From assembly GCF_004335995.1 (NCBI RefSeq), contig NZ_PSZP01000002.1, positions 1-64,000 of the forward strand: a DNA stretch of 64,000 nucleotides, in the 5' to 3' direction. The stretch's first letter is position 1. Every line of letters begins with the position of its first letter. Positions 1-10,269 of this stretch are shown here, piece after piece. The notes under the pieces are model-generated. The model was not told where the DNA came from. It ran no database searches and saw nothing but the letters and a program-made list of their open reading frames with translations. The position numbers were made by a program, and so were the translations under genes. This DNA is from Mycoplasma todarodis (lineage in GTDB: Bacteria; Bacillota_I; Bacilli_A; Mycoplasmatales; Metamycoplasmataceae).

Positions 1-9
1 AATGAAGAT

Positions 10-109
10 ATAAGCCAGACAGTGCATATATATACGTATATATCCACCGAGGTACAAGATCAAGAACTAGTACGCTAGGTCTTGGTTTTTTATTTATTCG
101 TTTTAGAAG
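10..109 (+). repeat. Direct repeat copy 1, RNA-like, ends in a terminator
   Basis: About 100 bp that recur almost exactly at 8545-8645 (one extra T in the T-run of the second copy). The unit has an AT-rich palindrome (ATATATACGTATATAT) closed by GTG/CAC, then a single-stranded stretch, then a hairpin CAAGAACTAG/CTAGGTCTTG with loop TACG followed by a T-run, so it looks like the 3' end of a transcribed structured RNA. Identity continues about 18 nt past the T-run, so the duplication is larger than the putative transcript. The upstream part of this copy may lie outside the window. Function unknown. Confidence 0.75.
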
Positions 110-165
110 GTAGATAAAACTATGGCGTTAACAACAATTTAACATAGAGAAAATGATATAAATAA

Positions 166-759
166 GTTATAGAAGAACTATATAAGGCAATACCAAAACT
201 TAGGAAAGTAATAACTAATGCATCTTTAATAACGATAAATTTCTTGTTGCATATTGCTTTACCAGTCATACTTTATTTTATATTGACAGCAAACATGCAA
301 AAACAAAGTGAGTTATTTATTGCCTTTGGTGTTTGGATGGGAATAGGTGCTTTAGATTTATGTCGTATATTTATTGCATCTAGTTATAAAGGGGTATATG
401 AAGATTACATGATACCTTTATATAAATCTGAAAAAAAGAAATTATTATTAGAAGTAATGAGAACAGGGACTCCACTTCTATATGTTGATGATATTAATTT
501 TCAAAACCTAGTTTAAAAGATTATATTGCTTTATCTATAGGTTATCTAATAAAATAGATATTGATGATTAGTCTTCTTTCCCTTAGTATCTGGTTTTAAT
601 TTAAATTACTATTTAGGATGTTATTTCAATACAATAAGAATTCAAACTCGAATGAACAATATATATAATGTTGTGTCTTACAATAGATATTGAATACCTG
701 ATGATATAAAAGATTTAGCCGATAGTGCTATAAGAAAAGAAGGATGATTAAACTCTTAA
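166..759 (+). pseudogene. Decayed membrane protein gene
   Basis: One frame is open from 166, after a stop, to a TAA at 514-516. It encodes a protein with hydrophobic stretches (ALPVILYFILTA and an AFGVWMGIGALDL stretch). The same frame reopens at 553 and runs to TAA 757-759, using TGA as Trp three times or more (for example RYWIPDD). No ATG or GTG with a ribosome site lies at the front; the first possible initiator is a TTG at 244. The break between the halves (stops at 514 and 547, with another frame open across the gap) fits a frameshifted membrane protein gene. No family recognised. It ends just before a strong bidirectional terminator. Confidence 0.5.
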
Positions 760-770
760 AAGCATAAACA

Positions 771-826
771 AAACAAGGATATAAGAATGTTAGTATTAAC
801 CAGTATTCTTATATCCTTGTTTTTAA
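771..826. terminator. Bidirectional terminator
   Basis: Long perfect stem (AACAAGGATATAAGAAT pairing with its complement) with A-run on the left and T-run on the right. It separates the + strand remnant from the convergent - strand membrane protein gene and can serve both. Confidence 0.9.
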
Positions 827-831
827 TAATT

Positions 832-1632
832 CTAATTCTCATCCTTGTCATCATCTTTATCTCTAAAAGGATTCTTGGGATCTTCGAAGAATCATCATAA
901 ACCCGAACAAAAGAAACACAAATGAAAGAATAGGAAGACAAATGTGACTATTGGAAAGAAGGGATAATAAGGAAATGATCTGTCTTTACCTTTAAAAATA
1001 AATCTTATAAAGAATAAATCTCACACTTCGTTGCTTAACTCTCATATTAAGACTCAAGAACTACCAAAGATTATGGTGTTTTGTTTTAAGGTTATTCCGA
1101 TAATAAAAGGTATGAATCCAATCAGTAATATTAATATTCATCTTAATATACAGCTTAAAGAATTGCTCTTGATTAAATAAATATTCATTATTTTAAAAAC
1201 GGTTATTGATATCGGGAAAAAGAAAACTCAAAATCATTTTTGTTGCCCCTCTGCAATTAAGGGTAGTGTTAAATAGAAAAATATTGTTATAAAGGATATG
1301 TTGAAGAATATAAAAGTATTCTTTAATCAAGGTTTATAGTTTCACTTCAATTTAGTGAAATAAGCAAAGATCAACGTTGGAATAAGTAAAATCGCACCAG
1401 TTACTATTGTTAAAATAAGTCTTAGTGTAAAGTAATTACTATTCCACTCTATTATGTAATCTTGAAGGAAGTAAGAACCAATAGAAAAGATAGTTGCTAT
1501 TAAATATATAAAACAAGTTAATAGCTTGGAATCTCTTACTTGTTTATTTTTATTTTGATCCGGTTGTATTAACACATCGTAGTCTTCTTCAAACTCTTGC
1601 AAATCATTTTCAGTGAAATATGTTTTTTTCAT
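832..1632 (-). CDS. Multi-pass membrane protein of unknown function
   Basis: 266 aa when TGA is read as Trp. The start at 1632 was chosen because an exceptional Shine-Dalgarno run (AGGAGGAGGAGGAGG) sits a few bases upstream. Residues 1-45 are charged and cytoplasmic-looking. About five or six hydrophobic segments follow (around 48-66, 75-94, 105-125, 135-160, 200-230), and the tail is acidic and basic (DKDDDKDEN). Many Trp codons are TGA, including in the last third, which the standard code would break into two short pieces. No family recognised. The shared terminator at 771-826 follows the stop. Confidence 0.85.
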
Positions 1633-1720
1633 TAGTCCTCCTCCTCCTCCTTGGTTAATCATTTATTTTATACCACTATGCAAAACGATTGATTGTAATT
1701 GATAATCATTTTTAGCATAT

Positions 1721-1751
1721 AAAAAGTGAACTCATTTATAAGGTTCACTTT
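1721..1751 (-). terminator. Terminator of the 1773-2483 gene
   Basis: AAAGTGAAC and GTTCACTTT form a 9-bp stem. On the - strand it is followed by TTTTTA, just downstream of the stop at 1773. Confidence 0.85.
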
Positions 1752-1772
1752 GTTACCCATTCATACAAATTC

Positions 1773-2483
1773 TTAGTTAGATTCGCTTGCTTCATCATCT
1801 TTAGAGACTTCTTCATTTTTCTTAACTCATTCATATAGTTCTTTAACGGAAAATCGTGCGCCCTCTTCTGTAAAGTCTCAGGCAACGTGTTCCCTTACAC
1901 TGTATCCTTTTATGTTTGCATTAAGTTCACGTATGAGAAATAACAAATAACCATATATAGAAGCTATTTGATTATTAGTTACATAATCAGGAGCTATGGA
2001 ATCTAGTTCGTTTATAAAAGAATCTAATTCATTAAATGTGTTTAATAAAAGTTTAGAACTATAGTGTTTTAATTTTTTAATTTTTCGTTTGCCATTTACC
2101 ATTTTGACTTCAACTAGCTCAGAAGTTAGAATTTTAGTTTCTCATAAATATGCTATTTTACTATAATCAATTCTTCCATTGGCTTGAATATCAAATATCT
2201 GTTTGTTTGCTATTTTTCTTAATTCTTCTAACTTATCGTTGTTTGTATGATTCCTTTCGTTAATTAGTCTTTCAATTTCTTTAAGCACAGTGCTATAATC
2301 TTGAACAACCTCAACTAAATTAGAAAATTTTTCTACTAAAATATCGCTGTAATTAGTTAATTGAATCTGGAAATGAGATTTCCTTTTTACTTTATTTTTT
2401 AATCGTCACCCTAACAAAAATACCAACAGCGAAATAATTGCTGCTGCCAAGGAACCTAAAAATGATTGTCAAAATAAATTCAT
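1773..2483 (-). CDS. Membrane-anchored helical protein, unknown function
   Basis: 236 aa with TGA as Trp. Start at 2483: ATG opens a single N-terminal membrane segment (about residues 8-26, SLAAAIISLLVFLLGW). The rest looks cytoplasmic, charged and helical, with a possible coiled coil around 60-100. No recognised domain; there is no obvious ribosome site. It lies upstream of, and is divergent from, the regulator gene at 2677. The intergenic region between them holds the operator boxes of the neighbouring R-M set, so it may be under the same control. Confidence 0.8.
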
Positions 2484-2626
2484 AAATAAATGGTATCAAT
2501 AATTGCTGTGGAAATAACATCAGCATTATTGGATTTGCTTTTCCAAATAATTATTTTATAAAATTTAGGGTTAGATTATCTATTGGAAAGAATAAAAATA
2601 TAACTCGAATAAAATTAAACTTTACT

Positions 2627-2670
2627 ACCAACCATAGTTGGTGGTAAAAAAGAACTATGGTTGTGATAAT
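2627..2670 (+). promoter_or_regulatory. Operator boxes and -10 of the regulator gene
   Basis: A palindrome ACCAACCATAGTTGGT (2627-2642) is followed by a second half-site CTATGGTTG (2655-2663) and a -10-like TGATAAT (2664-2670) only 6 nt before the ATG, implying a leaderless or nearly leaderless mRNA. The same boxes stand in front of the Dam-like methylase gene at 4711-4745. Paired boxes at both promoters are the classic arrangement for restriction-modification controller (C) proteins. That the adjacent HTH protein binds them is inference. Confidence 0.75.
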
Positions 2671-2676
2671 TAATAC

Positions 2677-2988
2677 ATGAAAAAAGAAAATACAAATACA
2701 GATATAAACGAAGCAGTAATGTTGGAAGAAATCAGGTCTTTACTGGGTTTAACGATAGAAGATTTTGTTTACCAAATGGAATGGCCTAACTCTAAATACT
2801 ATGATTACATTAAAAACGGAAGGCGTAGACCTGGTGAAACAGAAAGAAAAAAAACTCACCCTACAATCCATAAAATTTTCACGGGAATTAATAAAGCCGT
2901 TAACACTTATCCTCTTTGAGAAGAAAACTCAATTGCAATAACCGCTATAGTAGTTAAACACTTAATGAAATGAGAACAAAAAAACTAG
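2677..2988 (+). CDS. C-protein-like HTH transcriptional regulator of the adjacent R-M genes
   Basis: 103 aa with TGA as Trp at two sites near the C-terminus. Residues 15-55 resemble an XRE-type helix-turn-helix: a LLGLTIEDF helix, a turn with PNSKYYDYIK, then a NGRRRPGE segment like the end of many XRE domains. The small size, the divergent position next to methylase and nuclease genes, and identical operator boxes at its own and the methylase promoter all suggest an autoregulatory controller that times restriction after methylation. Its stop (TAG) sits in a CTAG that also supplies the stop of the convergent nuclease gene, so the two coding regions overlap by 4 bp. It could instead be a plain repressor. 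Confidence 0.75.
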
Positions 2989-3854
2989 TTGAATATTTCA
3001 TCTAGTTTTTGTTTGTCGTATTTGACATATTTTATATTTAATTGTTCTAATAGACCCTCTTGTATAGAGTCTAATGTTTCAACACCTACATAGATCTTTT
3101 TATATTCAAGATTCTCAGCAGTATGGATTACCTTTTTAAACTTATGTTCATAATGAAGTAATTGCCCGATTGCTAAATACAATGCTGGGTAAGATTTTAT
3201 TTCAATTATTTTAAAAGTTTGTTCTTCTTCATTGAAAGAAGTTAAATCAGCATGAGAATTTTCTTTTCTTAATTGGATCTCATGAGTTCTTGCGTAGGCA
3301 CCTATTGCGTTCATCATTAATGTGTGATTGTAACCTTTATTTGTATTGGTTGATATTGTAGATTTTTTTGATTCTTTAGGTGGTTTGAATTCTTCTTCTT
3401 TTGAAGATTCTTTTTTTGCTTTTCCCAATTCAAAAGATTTTGGTTTATGATTTCTTCTTATTTCTGGTATTTCATTTGTTTCCACAAATTTCTTTCAGGC
3501 TTTTATTGCACTTCTACGTCTTTTGATTACATCTTCAGAACTTTCCTTGTCAATTCTCTTTTCTTCTTTTTCAAGGAATTTAATGGTTGCTATTTTTTTG
3601 AATTTTTCTTTAGCTTCTTCAACGTTATAAACATAGAATTCTTCTTTTATTTTATACTCGCCAGATCTTGAAGTTTTTCTAAAATCAGCAACACCCAAAG
3701 ATTGAAGTGCTTGATTATAATATTGCCCTTGCCTTGAAACATATCCTATTGTGTTTGCCGTATCTTTATTTGTGAATCATTCTTCATTAGAATAAGTTAC
3801 CCAAACTTTGAATAAAATATTTAGATTATTTGCTTGGATTGTAGTGTTATTCAT
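2985..3854 (-). CDS. Probable type II restriction endonuclease (PD-(D/E)XK)
   Basis: 289 aa. The start ATG at 3854 overlaps the last codons of the methylase gene (ATGAATAA), so translation is probably coupled. The N-terminal third (to about residue 50) has NTIGYVSRQGQYY, helix-turn-helix-like. A lysine/glutamate-rich linker spans about 110-165. The C-terminal part carries a nuclease-fold signature: D203, then E218-x-K220 (IIEIK), followed by an AIGQLLHYE helix typical of PD-(D/E)XK enzymes. The operon with a Dam-like methylase and the divergent regulator make it the likely R subunit. The recognition site is not readable from sequence; GATC is possible only by analogy with Dam. Confidence 0.7.
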
Positions 3855-4716
3855 AATTCCTCACAATCACTTCTTCAACTTTTCCTCGACCACCACCATT
3901 TGAATTAATGCTTCTTCTAGCCTTAACTATATTTACTTCAAATTCTTCATATAGATTTCTTATAAATCTTGTATTGTTATTTGAAAGCATAAACTTAACA
4001 CCCATGTCATCAAGTTTTTTACATAACTTAGCCAATTTAATTTGACCTTTACGTCCGAACCCACCTTTTTGATATGCATCAAATCCATTGACACCTTCTT
4101 CATAATCATAGGGAGGATCAAAGTATACAAAATCACCGGGTTGAATATCATGTAAGGCTTTAGCGAAATCAGTATTTCTTATTTTTACTAGTTTCTTATT
4201 ACCTTCTTTTCTACTTAAGTAATTAGATACTTTTTCAATATTAGGATATTCATATGTTTTAACCTTGTCTTTCTTACCAGATGGTACATTGTAGTATCCA
4301 GATGAATTAACTCTGTACATACCGTTAAAACCCGCTTTATTAAGATATATAAACCTTGCCGCACGTAATTGTTCTGAAAAATTATTAAAAATCATTCCTC
4401 GACCAGTTTCTTCTGATAATCTATCTAAACTTCTTATGTCTTTAAAGAACTCTTCATTATGTGCAGTTTCCATTAGTATTAATAACTCTAATAGTCTAAA
4501 GTACTTCTTATGACTATTAAGCATCTTATATGCATGGATCAATTCCTTATTCATATCGTTGATAACAGCTTTACGTGGTTGAAAATCAAATAATAAAGCT
4601 CCCCCTCCAATGAAGGGTTCGTAATATGTGCCAATTTCTTCACGTTTTGGCATTAGTTTTCTTAGCTCGGGAAGTAGTTGTCTTTTACCTCCAGCTCATT
4701 TAATAAAAGGAACCAT
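3847..4716 (-). CDS. Dam-family DNA adenine-N6 methyltransferase
   Basis: 289 aa. Start at 4716 restores the conserved N-terminus FIKWAGGKRQLL. Motifs in order: the AdoMet-site N-terminal WAGGK, FIGGG around residue 35, and the catalytic DPPY with D at about residue 200 (YFDPPYDY). A target-recognition region lies between. The length is typical of the D12-class family. It transfers a methyl group from AdoMet to adenine in a short DNA site, often GATC in this family. The gene is first in an operon with the nuclease gene. Its promoter (TATAAT close to the ATG) lies inside the operator boxes shared with the divergent regulator. Confidence 0.92.
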
Positions 4717-4745
4717 GGTTCTATTATATACCAACTATGGTTGGG
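4711..4745 (-). promoter_or_regulatory. Operator boxes and -10 of the methylase-endonuclease operon
   Basis: On the - strand: box CCCAACCATAGTTGGT (4730-4745), then an extended -10 (TATATAAT region), then a second box AACCATGGTT (4711-4720) that contains the start codon itself. The box sequence matches 2627-2663. The promoter places the ATG about 9 nt from the -10, so the message may be leaderless and a bound regulator would block both polymerase and initiation. Confidence 0.75.
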
Positions 4746-4777
4746 TAAGAAAAGTAAGTGTTGATTGATCAATAAAA

Positions 4778-4803
4778 AAAACAAACGTAATCACATTTGT
4801 TTA
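4778..4803 (-). terminator. Terminator of the DUF262/DUF1524 gene
   Basis: AACAAATG/CGTTTGTT stem followed on the - strand by a run of seven or more T, overlapping the stop codon of the gene that ends at 4801. Confidence 0.8.
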
Positions 4804-6723
4804 AAAATAGTTTTTGGGATTTAGTATAGAATTTTTTTGTAAAAATTTAACTATAGAATCTGTTCTTTTACCAATCATTTCTATATTTCATATTTGTGGA
4901 ATGGATTCGAAAGCATCTAACATTTGCTCTTTAAAAAGTTTTGAATCATTAAGTGAATGGGTTTTCTTTTTTGAAAAACTTAAATAGTCTTCACTGTTTA
5001 ATTTGTCTAAGTAAGATTTGTTAGAAATACCTTTATTTATGGAACCACTAATAATAAAAATATTCCCTATTTTCTTGTTATGTTTTTGTAATAACTCATC
5101 ATCGCATTCTTTTGTGATTCAATATTGAGTATCTTTTGGCAATAAGTGTTCAACATCTATATTTCCATCTTCTATTAACTCAGTGCTTTCTCTGAATGTA
5201 TTTTGAGTTTTGAAATTATTGATTAATTTATATAATTGCAAGATGTGTTGACGTTTATCAAAGTCGGTGTTTGTGAGTGGTGAATAAAGTTCTTCTATTT
5301 TACCTTGAACATTCCTTAAAGTTCACGACATCAATCTTTTATCTAATGTTTTAAAGATGTTTTCTATATTCAAAGCATTGTTTTCTATGTGATTATTAAT
5401 ATCAAAGATTATCCTTGGTATTTCCCTATCGATCTCTTTTGAAGGTAAATTATTAATGGTGAAGTGTAAAAATGCTTGTTTTTCTAAGTAATTAATGACT
5501 TTTGCAAAGACATCTTCATTTACTAGTTCTCTTTTAAATAAATCAGCAAATAATAAAAATAAGGGTTTGTAAATCATTGGTGAAGTAAGAAAAGCTCTTT
5601 CTACATCGTGTTTGATTTTTATTTCTTCATAAGTCGCTGTCTTTTGAATGAAATATTCTTTATAGGTGTTGGCATAACTAGAAAGCATATCTAATAATGA
5701 TTTAGCTTCTAAACCTTCCTTTATTTTTGTTGAATATTCATTGAATAATTCTTTCTTTTTGATGTAGGACTTTTTGTCAATCATCATAACTCACCTGAAA
5801 AAATTTGTAATTGTGGCTGAATTTATTTTCTCACCCTCTTTAATATCATCTATGATCGAGTCTCATAAAGCCTCTTTGTTAGAAGTGTTTGATTTAGATA
5901 ATTCTTTTAAAAATAAATTCTTAATCAAATCTGATTGAGATAATGCCATACCTCTAGAATTTAATTTTTCAAACAAATCAAACGCCATAGATTCATCATC
6001 AACTAATACAACACCCAATTCGATTGTCAATAAACCATATAAGGTATAAATTTTATCTGTATTTGTCAATTCATTCACTTCTTTTATTATTTTTTGATAA
6101 GTCTTAAAATATCTGGAATTATTATTAATTTTTTGTTCAAATTCTTCAGTAGTTTTAGATTCATGAAGAGCCTCTAGAGCTTCTTTATCCAGTTTGTTGA
6201 GCGAACGTATTGAAGGAGATATTTCACCAGTTGTTCCATCAAAAGTTAACGTTCTAGAAAGTAAATTTCAAATTGTTTTGAAGGGGGCTCCTTTTAGAAT
6301 GTTGGCATCAACATCATTATTAATTATTTCTTGTTGGATATGTTGGAATACTTTTAAAAATATATAAATAGTAGTTAGACGTTGTTGACCATCTATTATT
6401 TGAAAAGGTTCATCATTTTGTGTTTTTGTTATTACTATATTACCCAAATAAATACCCGATCTCTGTTGTTCAAGACTATTTTTAGAAAATAAATTAATGT
6501 TTCCTCCATTCGCAAGCATATATTGATAGTCATGTTTAAAATTACTAATGAAATCTTTAAGTTCTTCGAAGATAAAATCAATATTTTTGTCCTTCCATTC
6601 GTAACGCCTTTGGTAGGTTGGCACTTCTAATTGTCCGAGATTAACTTCCAGTCGTTTATCAGAGTTATTATTTTTACTGTTGAATTCAAAAAGCATCCTT
6701 TTATGTATGTCTAATTTTGTCAT
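4801..6723 (-). CDS. DUF262/DUF1524 protein, GmrSD-like type IV restriction enzyme
   Basis: 640 aa, continuous only with TGA as Trp. DUF262 (GmrS/ParB-like NTPase) motifs: PTYQRRYEW near residue 40 and IIDGQQRLTTI with DGQQR near 111. DUF1524 (GmrD, HNH-type nuclease) motif near residue 525: VEHLLPKDTQ. Fused GmrSD proteins cleave phage DNA with modified cytosines and have no partner methylase; that is family knowledge, not shown here. Ribosome site GGGG precedes the ATG at 6723. It is divergent from the PD-(D/E)XK gene at 6855 and sits next to the type II R-M operon. Confidence 0.88.
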
Positions 6724-6854
6724 TTTTATCCCCTATTCTTATTTATTTTAGAAATTAGATCATACATTGTTGATTACACAAAGGATCCATGGTTGAAAAA
6801 TAATATAAGAAGCATATAATTTGATGAATAAAGAGTAATTCAAGGAGAGTAATA

Positions 6855-8300
6855 ATGAATAAATTGAAAAAAGAAAGGGTTGAATTAAATGGTGAGAATT
6901 TTCTTTCTGATTTATGAGGTGTAAATCACGAAGAGATGGAAAAATTTGGAATTTTTAATAGAGATATTATTTTTGATGAACCAAAATATATTAATATTTA
7001 TAATTTGAAGAAAGGCGAAAATCGTTTCTTCAAGGAATCCTGAGAAAAGTTCGTTCTTAAATTAGCTAAATTATTCAAGAATGCAAAAGAAGGTAAAACA
7101 CATTGAGCTATCAATTATTTTGAGAATTGCAAGGAAGCAAAAGAGTTGGGGTTGGGTATTGGTTTTTTTGCAAAGGATGGAAAAGGAATAGGTAAAAAAA
7201 TAGCTAAGCAATTAGTGGGAACTGTTTTAGAATATTTAGAACTTAAGGAAGAAGAATTTAATGATGAAGAAATTTTTTGAATTTTAGGGTGTTTAACCAA
7301 TAACATAGGGAATGATAGGATGACCGATATAATTTTCCACATTATTAGAGATGAGATTGTTGCATATAACATCTATGCATATAATACTTTAACTGGTAAT
7401 AATATAGAAGATGAAAATGGGTTACCTGAAAATATACATGGAATAAAACAAATGAGTTTGCCGATCGAGATGCTTTCGGATATCCCTGTTTTTAAGAATT
7501 TTCAAGATTTTATTCAGAATATCGGAGTTCTTATGGAAGAAAAGATTCAAGTGGAAACAGAAATCAAAGAAAGTGTTATGAACATCATTGAAATTCAGAA
7601 ACGAAAAGATGAATTAAATAAACAAAAGAATAAAAATAATGAAAATAGGGAAATTATTAAAATGAAACAAAGTGAAAAGATTGAAATTGCAAAATCAATC
7701 AATGAAAAGGTTTTAAGTGAAGCATTATTGTTGCAATCTGAAATTCAACGAGACAATATCGCGAAAAACGAACCTAGACATTTATTAAAGGTTCAAAAAA
7801 TCCCTAAAAATATTAGTATGAATAATATTATTTCAACAATTGAAAATATTATAGAATCACACACTAATTACAATACTATAGATCAATTTTATAAAAATGA
7901 AAAATCATTAAAAAAAGAAGTGCTCATTGCAAAAGAAATAGCAAGAGAGTTACAAAACCACTTTCAATCCTTGGAAGCTAAAATTTATTTGGAACCAGAA
8001 ATAGGCAGAAACAGGTTTGATCTTATTATTAATTACAATAATAAGGAGTATTTAATTGAGTTCAAAACAATACACAATCAAAAACTTAAAGAAGGTTGGA
8101 ATAAACAAATGAATCAATATAAAAGAGTTAAAAAACCTTGTGAAGTAGGGTATGTAATTTTTTCTGTTGATTATGATAACCGGTCACAATCAATAATTAA
8201 TAAAGAAGGAGAAGTAGCAACGCACATTTTGGATAACCCCATTGATGATGCTCATTTTAAAATCATCAATTTTAATAAGTCGAAACCAGCTTCCAAATAA
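6855..8300 (+). CDS. PD-(D/E)XK nuclease-domain protein, probable defence gene
   Basis: 481 aa with TGA as Trp. Good ribosome site (AAGGAGAG) before ATG 6855. The first ~200 residues show no domain I recognise. Residues ~240-300 form a Lys/Glu-rich helical or coiled-coil part. The C-terminal domain has a nuclease signature: NRFDLIINY with D389, then E402-x-K404 (LIEFK), followed by helical QMNQYKRV. That is the PD-(D/E)XK layout of restriction and DNA-repair nucleases. A half-site like the R-M operator (CCATGGTTG, 6787-6795) lies upstream, so it may be co-regulated with the neighbouring R-M set; this is weak inference. Confidence 0.75.
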
Positions 8301-8476
8301 TAAAGTTAAGTGAAGACATATCAAATTTAAATATTAAAAAAATATCTAGAAACAAAACTGAGGTGCAATATTTAAAAATACTTATTTGTTCTATTTATGA
8401 CTACTTTTATTATCAAAATAACATTAGTTTTTTTTGGATATATAAATTAAAGATACATATTCAGAAAGGAGGCGCA

Positions 8477-8524
8477 ATGACATCAGTCACTAATACACCT
8501 TCTTTCCTTAACAAAGCTTGCTAA
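8477..8524 (+). other. Possible 15-codon leader ORF upstream of repeat copy 2
   Basis: ATG 8477 is preceded by a perfect AAAGGAGG ribosome site at ideal spacing and reads 15 codons (MTSVTNTPSFLNKAC) to TAA. The RNA-like repeat with its terminator starts about 20 nt later. Such a short, well-initiated ORF before a terminator hairpin could be a leader peptide or a small-protein gene. The interval 8301-8476 is AT-rich with no other gene. Confidence 0.4.
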
Positions 8525-8544
8525 AACAAGTCCTAATTTGAGGA

Positions 8545-8645
8545 ATAAGCCAGACAGTGCATATATATACGTATATATCCACCGAGGTACAAGATCAAGA
8601 ACTAGTACGCTAGGTCTTGGTTTTTTTATTTATTCGTTTTAAAAG
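8545..8645 (+). repeat. Direct repeat copy 2, RNA-like, ends in a terminator
   Basis: Near-identical to 10-109, including both hairpins, the T-run and about 18 nt downstream. With copy 1 it brackets an 8.5-kb segment rich in restriction genes. It may be a duplicated small RNA gene or a recombination boundary. Confidence 0.75.
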
Positions 8646-8794
8646 TATTGAACTCCTGCTTGAATCAAACTAGATATATTTATTACCTTGTATCAAAAAC
8701 ATCTTAAAACAGCTTCAAAAGTAATTTTAGTTAGGGTTTAGTGTATTTATACAAGAGGTATATTTTTCTATGTTAAAAAAACAAAGAAAAAATA

Positions 8795-9067
8795 ATGAAT
8801 GAACTTAACGAATTCAATAAAGATATGAACTGGGGTAAGTCACATACTTCTGTGAACTTAGCGAAGTCAATCACTTTAGAGGATTCAGAAATCTTAGAAT
8901 TATATCAATGAGGTGCGGAATGTACTGATAAAGAAAACCTAGCTGAAGAAATAGCTAACGTTGCTATATGCCTTCTATTGCTAGCTCAAAACAATGGCGT
9001 AGATATGAATGAATCTACCCTAGGTAAAATCAAAAAGAATGCTATTAAGTATCCAAACAAGAAATAA
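8795..9067 (+). CDS. MazG-like nucleotide pyrophosphohydrolase
   Basis: 90 aa. Matches the MazG-like fold in order: MNWGKSHTSVNLAKS helix, ITLEDSEILELYQW (the E-x-x-E metal-binding helix), EEIANVAICLLLLA (the second E-x-x-x pair, in which D is replaced by N), and the family's C-terminal KIKKNAIKYP. Family members hydrolyse non-canonical or excess (d)NTPs to monophosphates. The length is slightly under the usual ~100 aa. The usual EExxD of helix 3 reads EEIAN, so activity could be altered. The ribosome site is weak. Confidence 0.8.
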
Positions 9068-9090
9068 AAAAACGATAATCCGTTTTTTAT
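9066..9090 (+). terminator. Terminator after the MazG-like gene
   Basis: AAAAAACG/CGTTTTTT hairpin directly after the stop codon. Confidence 0.8.
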
Positions 9091-9182
9091 TATGTTTTTT
9101 TAAATTATTAAAAAGGGTTATGTAAATTTCTTTATTGATTTAATACTCTTTTCAAATTCATTTTTGTCAATATTATTATTCC

Positions 9183-9931
9183 TTATTGAGAATTAAGTCT
9201 TTTATAAGAAGTGTGGCTGGCGTATTCTCTTTTTCATAAAGCATCCTTGTAGTCTGAAATAATCCTAACGGATGATAATTCTAAACTACTTTTAGAAGTT
9301 TTTATGTATTTTTTAATATTGGCAAAATCAATGGATGTTAATTTATTGTTGTTTAAGTTTATATGGATGGGATGCATATTTTTTATATGGGACATATCTA
9401 ACTTACCAACAAACAAATTGTTTTTAAAAACTTATACTCGAAATCGTTGGATGTAGCATACTAAAGTGAACTTATCGAATTTATTATCTAAAATAAGGTT
9501 TATTTGTACATCTCGCCCTTCGTAGTCCATATATTTAAAAATCTCAGGAGAAAGATAATCCAAATCTAAAGATGATAAATCATAATAAATACCTGGCGCA
9601 TTATAGCAAGTATATTTCCCGGTGATTATGCCTAACAAAGCATTACCAACTAAATCTAGAAAATCTTGAATGAATTCGGGAACCTCCAAAAGAGGTATTT
9701 CTTCTTTAGATTTTAACTCCTCAATCTTCGTGTTTCTAAAATGTATTAAATTATTTACAAAATCGGTAGTTAATTCATGTGAATTGGCACGGTAGGCATT
9801 ACCTGAAAAAGAAAATTCTTTTTCACTTCTTCTTACCTCTCTTTTTTACCACAAGAAGCAACGGCTATCACTGGTGTAACAATTGTGGTTAATGATATTA
9901 AAGACTTAAAAATAAAGCTTCTTTTGAACAC
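9183..9931 (-). pseudogene. Frameshifted lipoprotein gene
   Basis: GTG 9931 with ribosome site AAAGGAG opens a lipoprotein signal ending VIAVASCG. That frame hits TAA after the lipobox (CGKKER). The body continues in another frame (from about 9842, REVRRSEKE...) down to TAA 9432-9434, and after that stop the same frame remains open to 9183. One frameshift and one stop thus break a protein of about 245 aa. The 3' end (9115-9240) is similar in sequence to 10690-10810, at the end of the next - strand gene, so the two are paralogs. Confidence 0.7.
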
Positions 9932-10269
9932 GCTATCTCCTTTAATGAATCTATACAAATTATAAATCTTTTATAGAAGAGGTTATGTTATTTAAAAATA
10001 GGATGAATAAAAAATAATTTTAGTTTAATAAAGAGATAAGTTAGAGTGAGGTGTGCGTTTTAATTTAAGAAAAAAACAAAAAAAGAATGCTATTAGTATC
10101 TAACCCAATTTCTTTCAACTTTTCTTTTTGAGGGTTTCTTAAGGAATTGGTGATTGCTTTTTTGAGATTATTAATATTCTTGATAAAACATTTTATTTAT
10201 ATTTTGTGAGTTCTTTGTTATAAATGGATCTTTTAATAACAAAAGCGTTAAAAAGGAGAGGAGAATAAA

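Noticed and set aside
10-109. Known riboswitch, SRP RNA, RNase P RNA or tracrRNA
   Set aside because: None of the conserved core sequences of these RNAs are found in the repeat; only a palindrome and a terminator hairpin are visible.
5323-6723. Three separate short genes, as the standard code would give
   Set aside because: The pieces are in one frame and each ends at TGA; read as Trp they form one DUF262/DUF1524 protein with both motifs in the right order.
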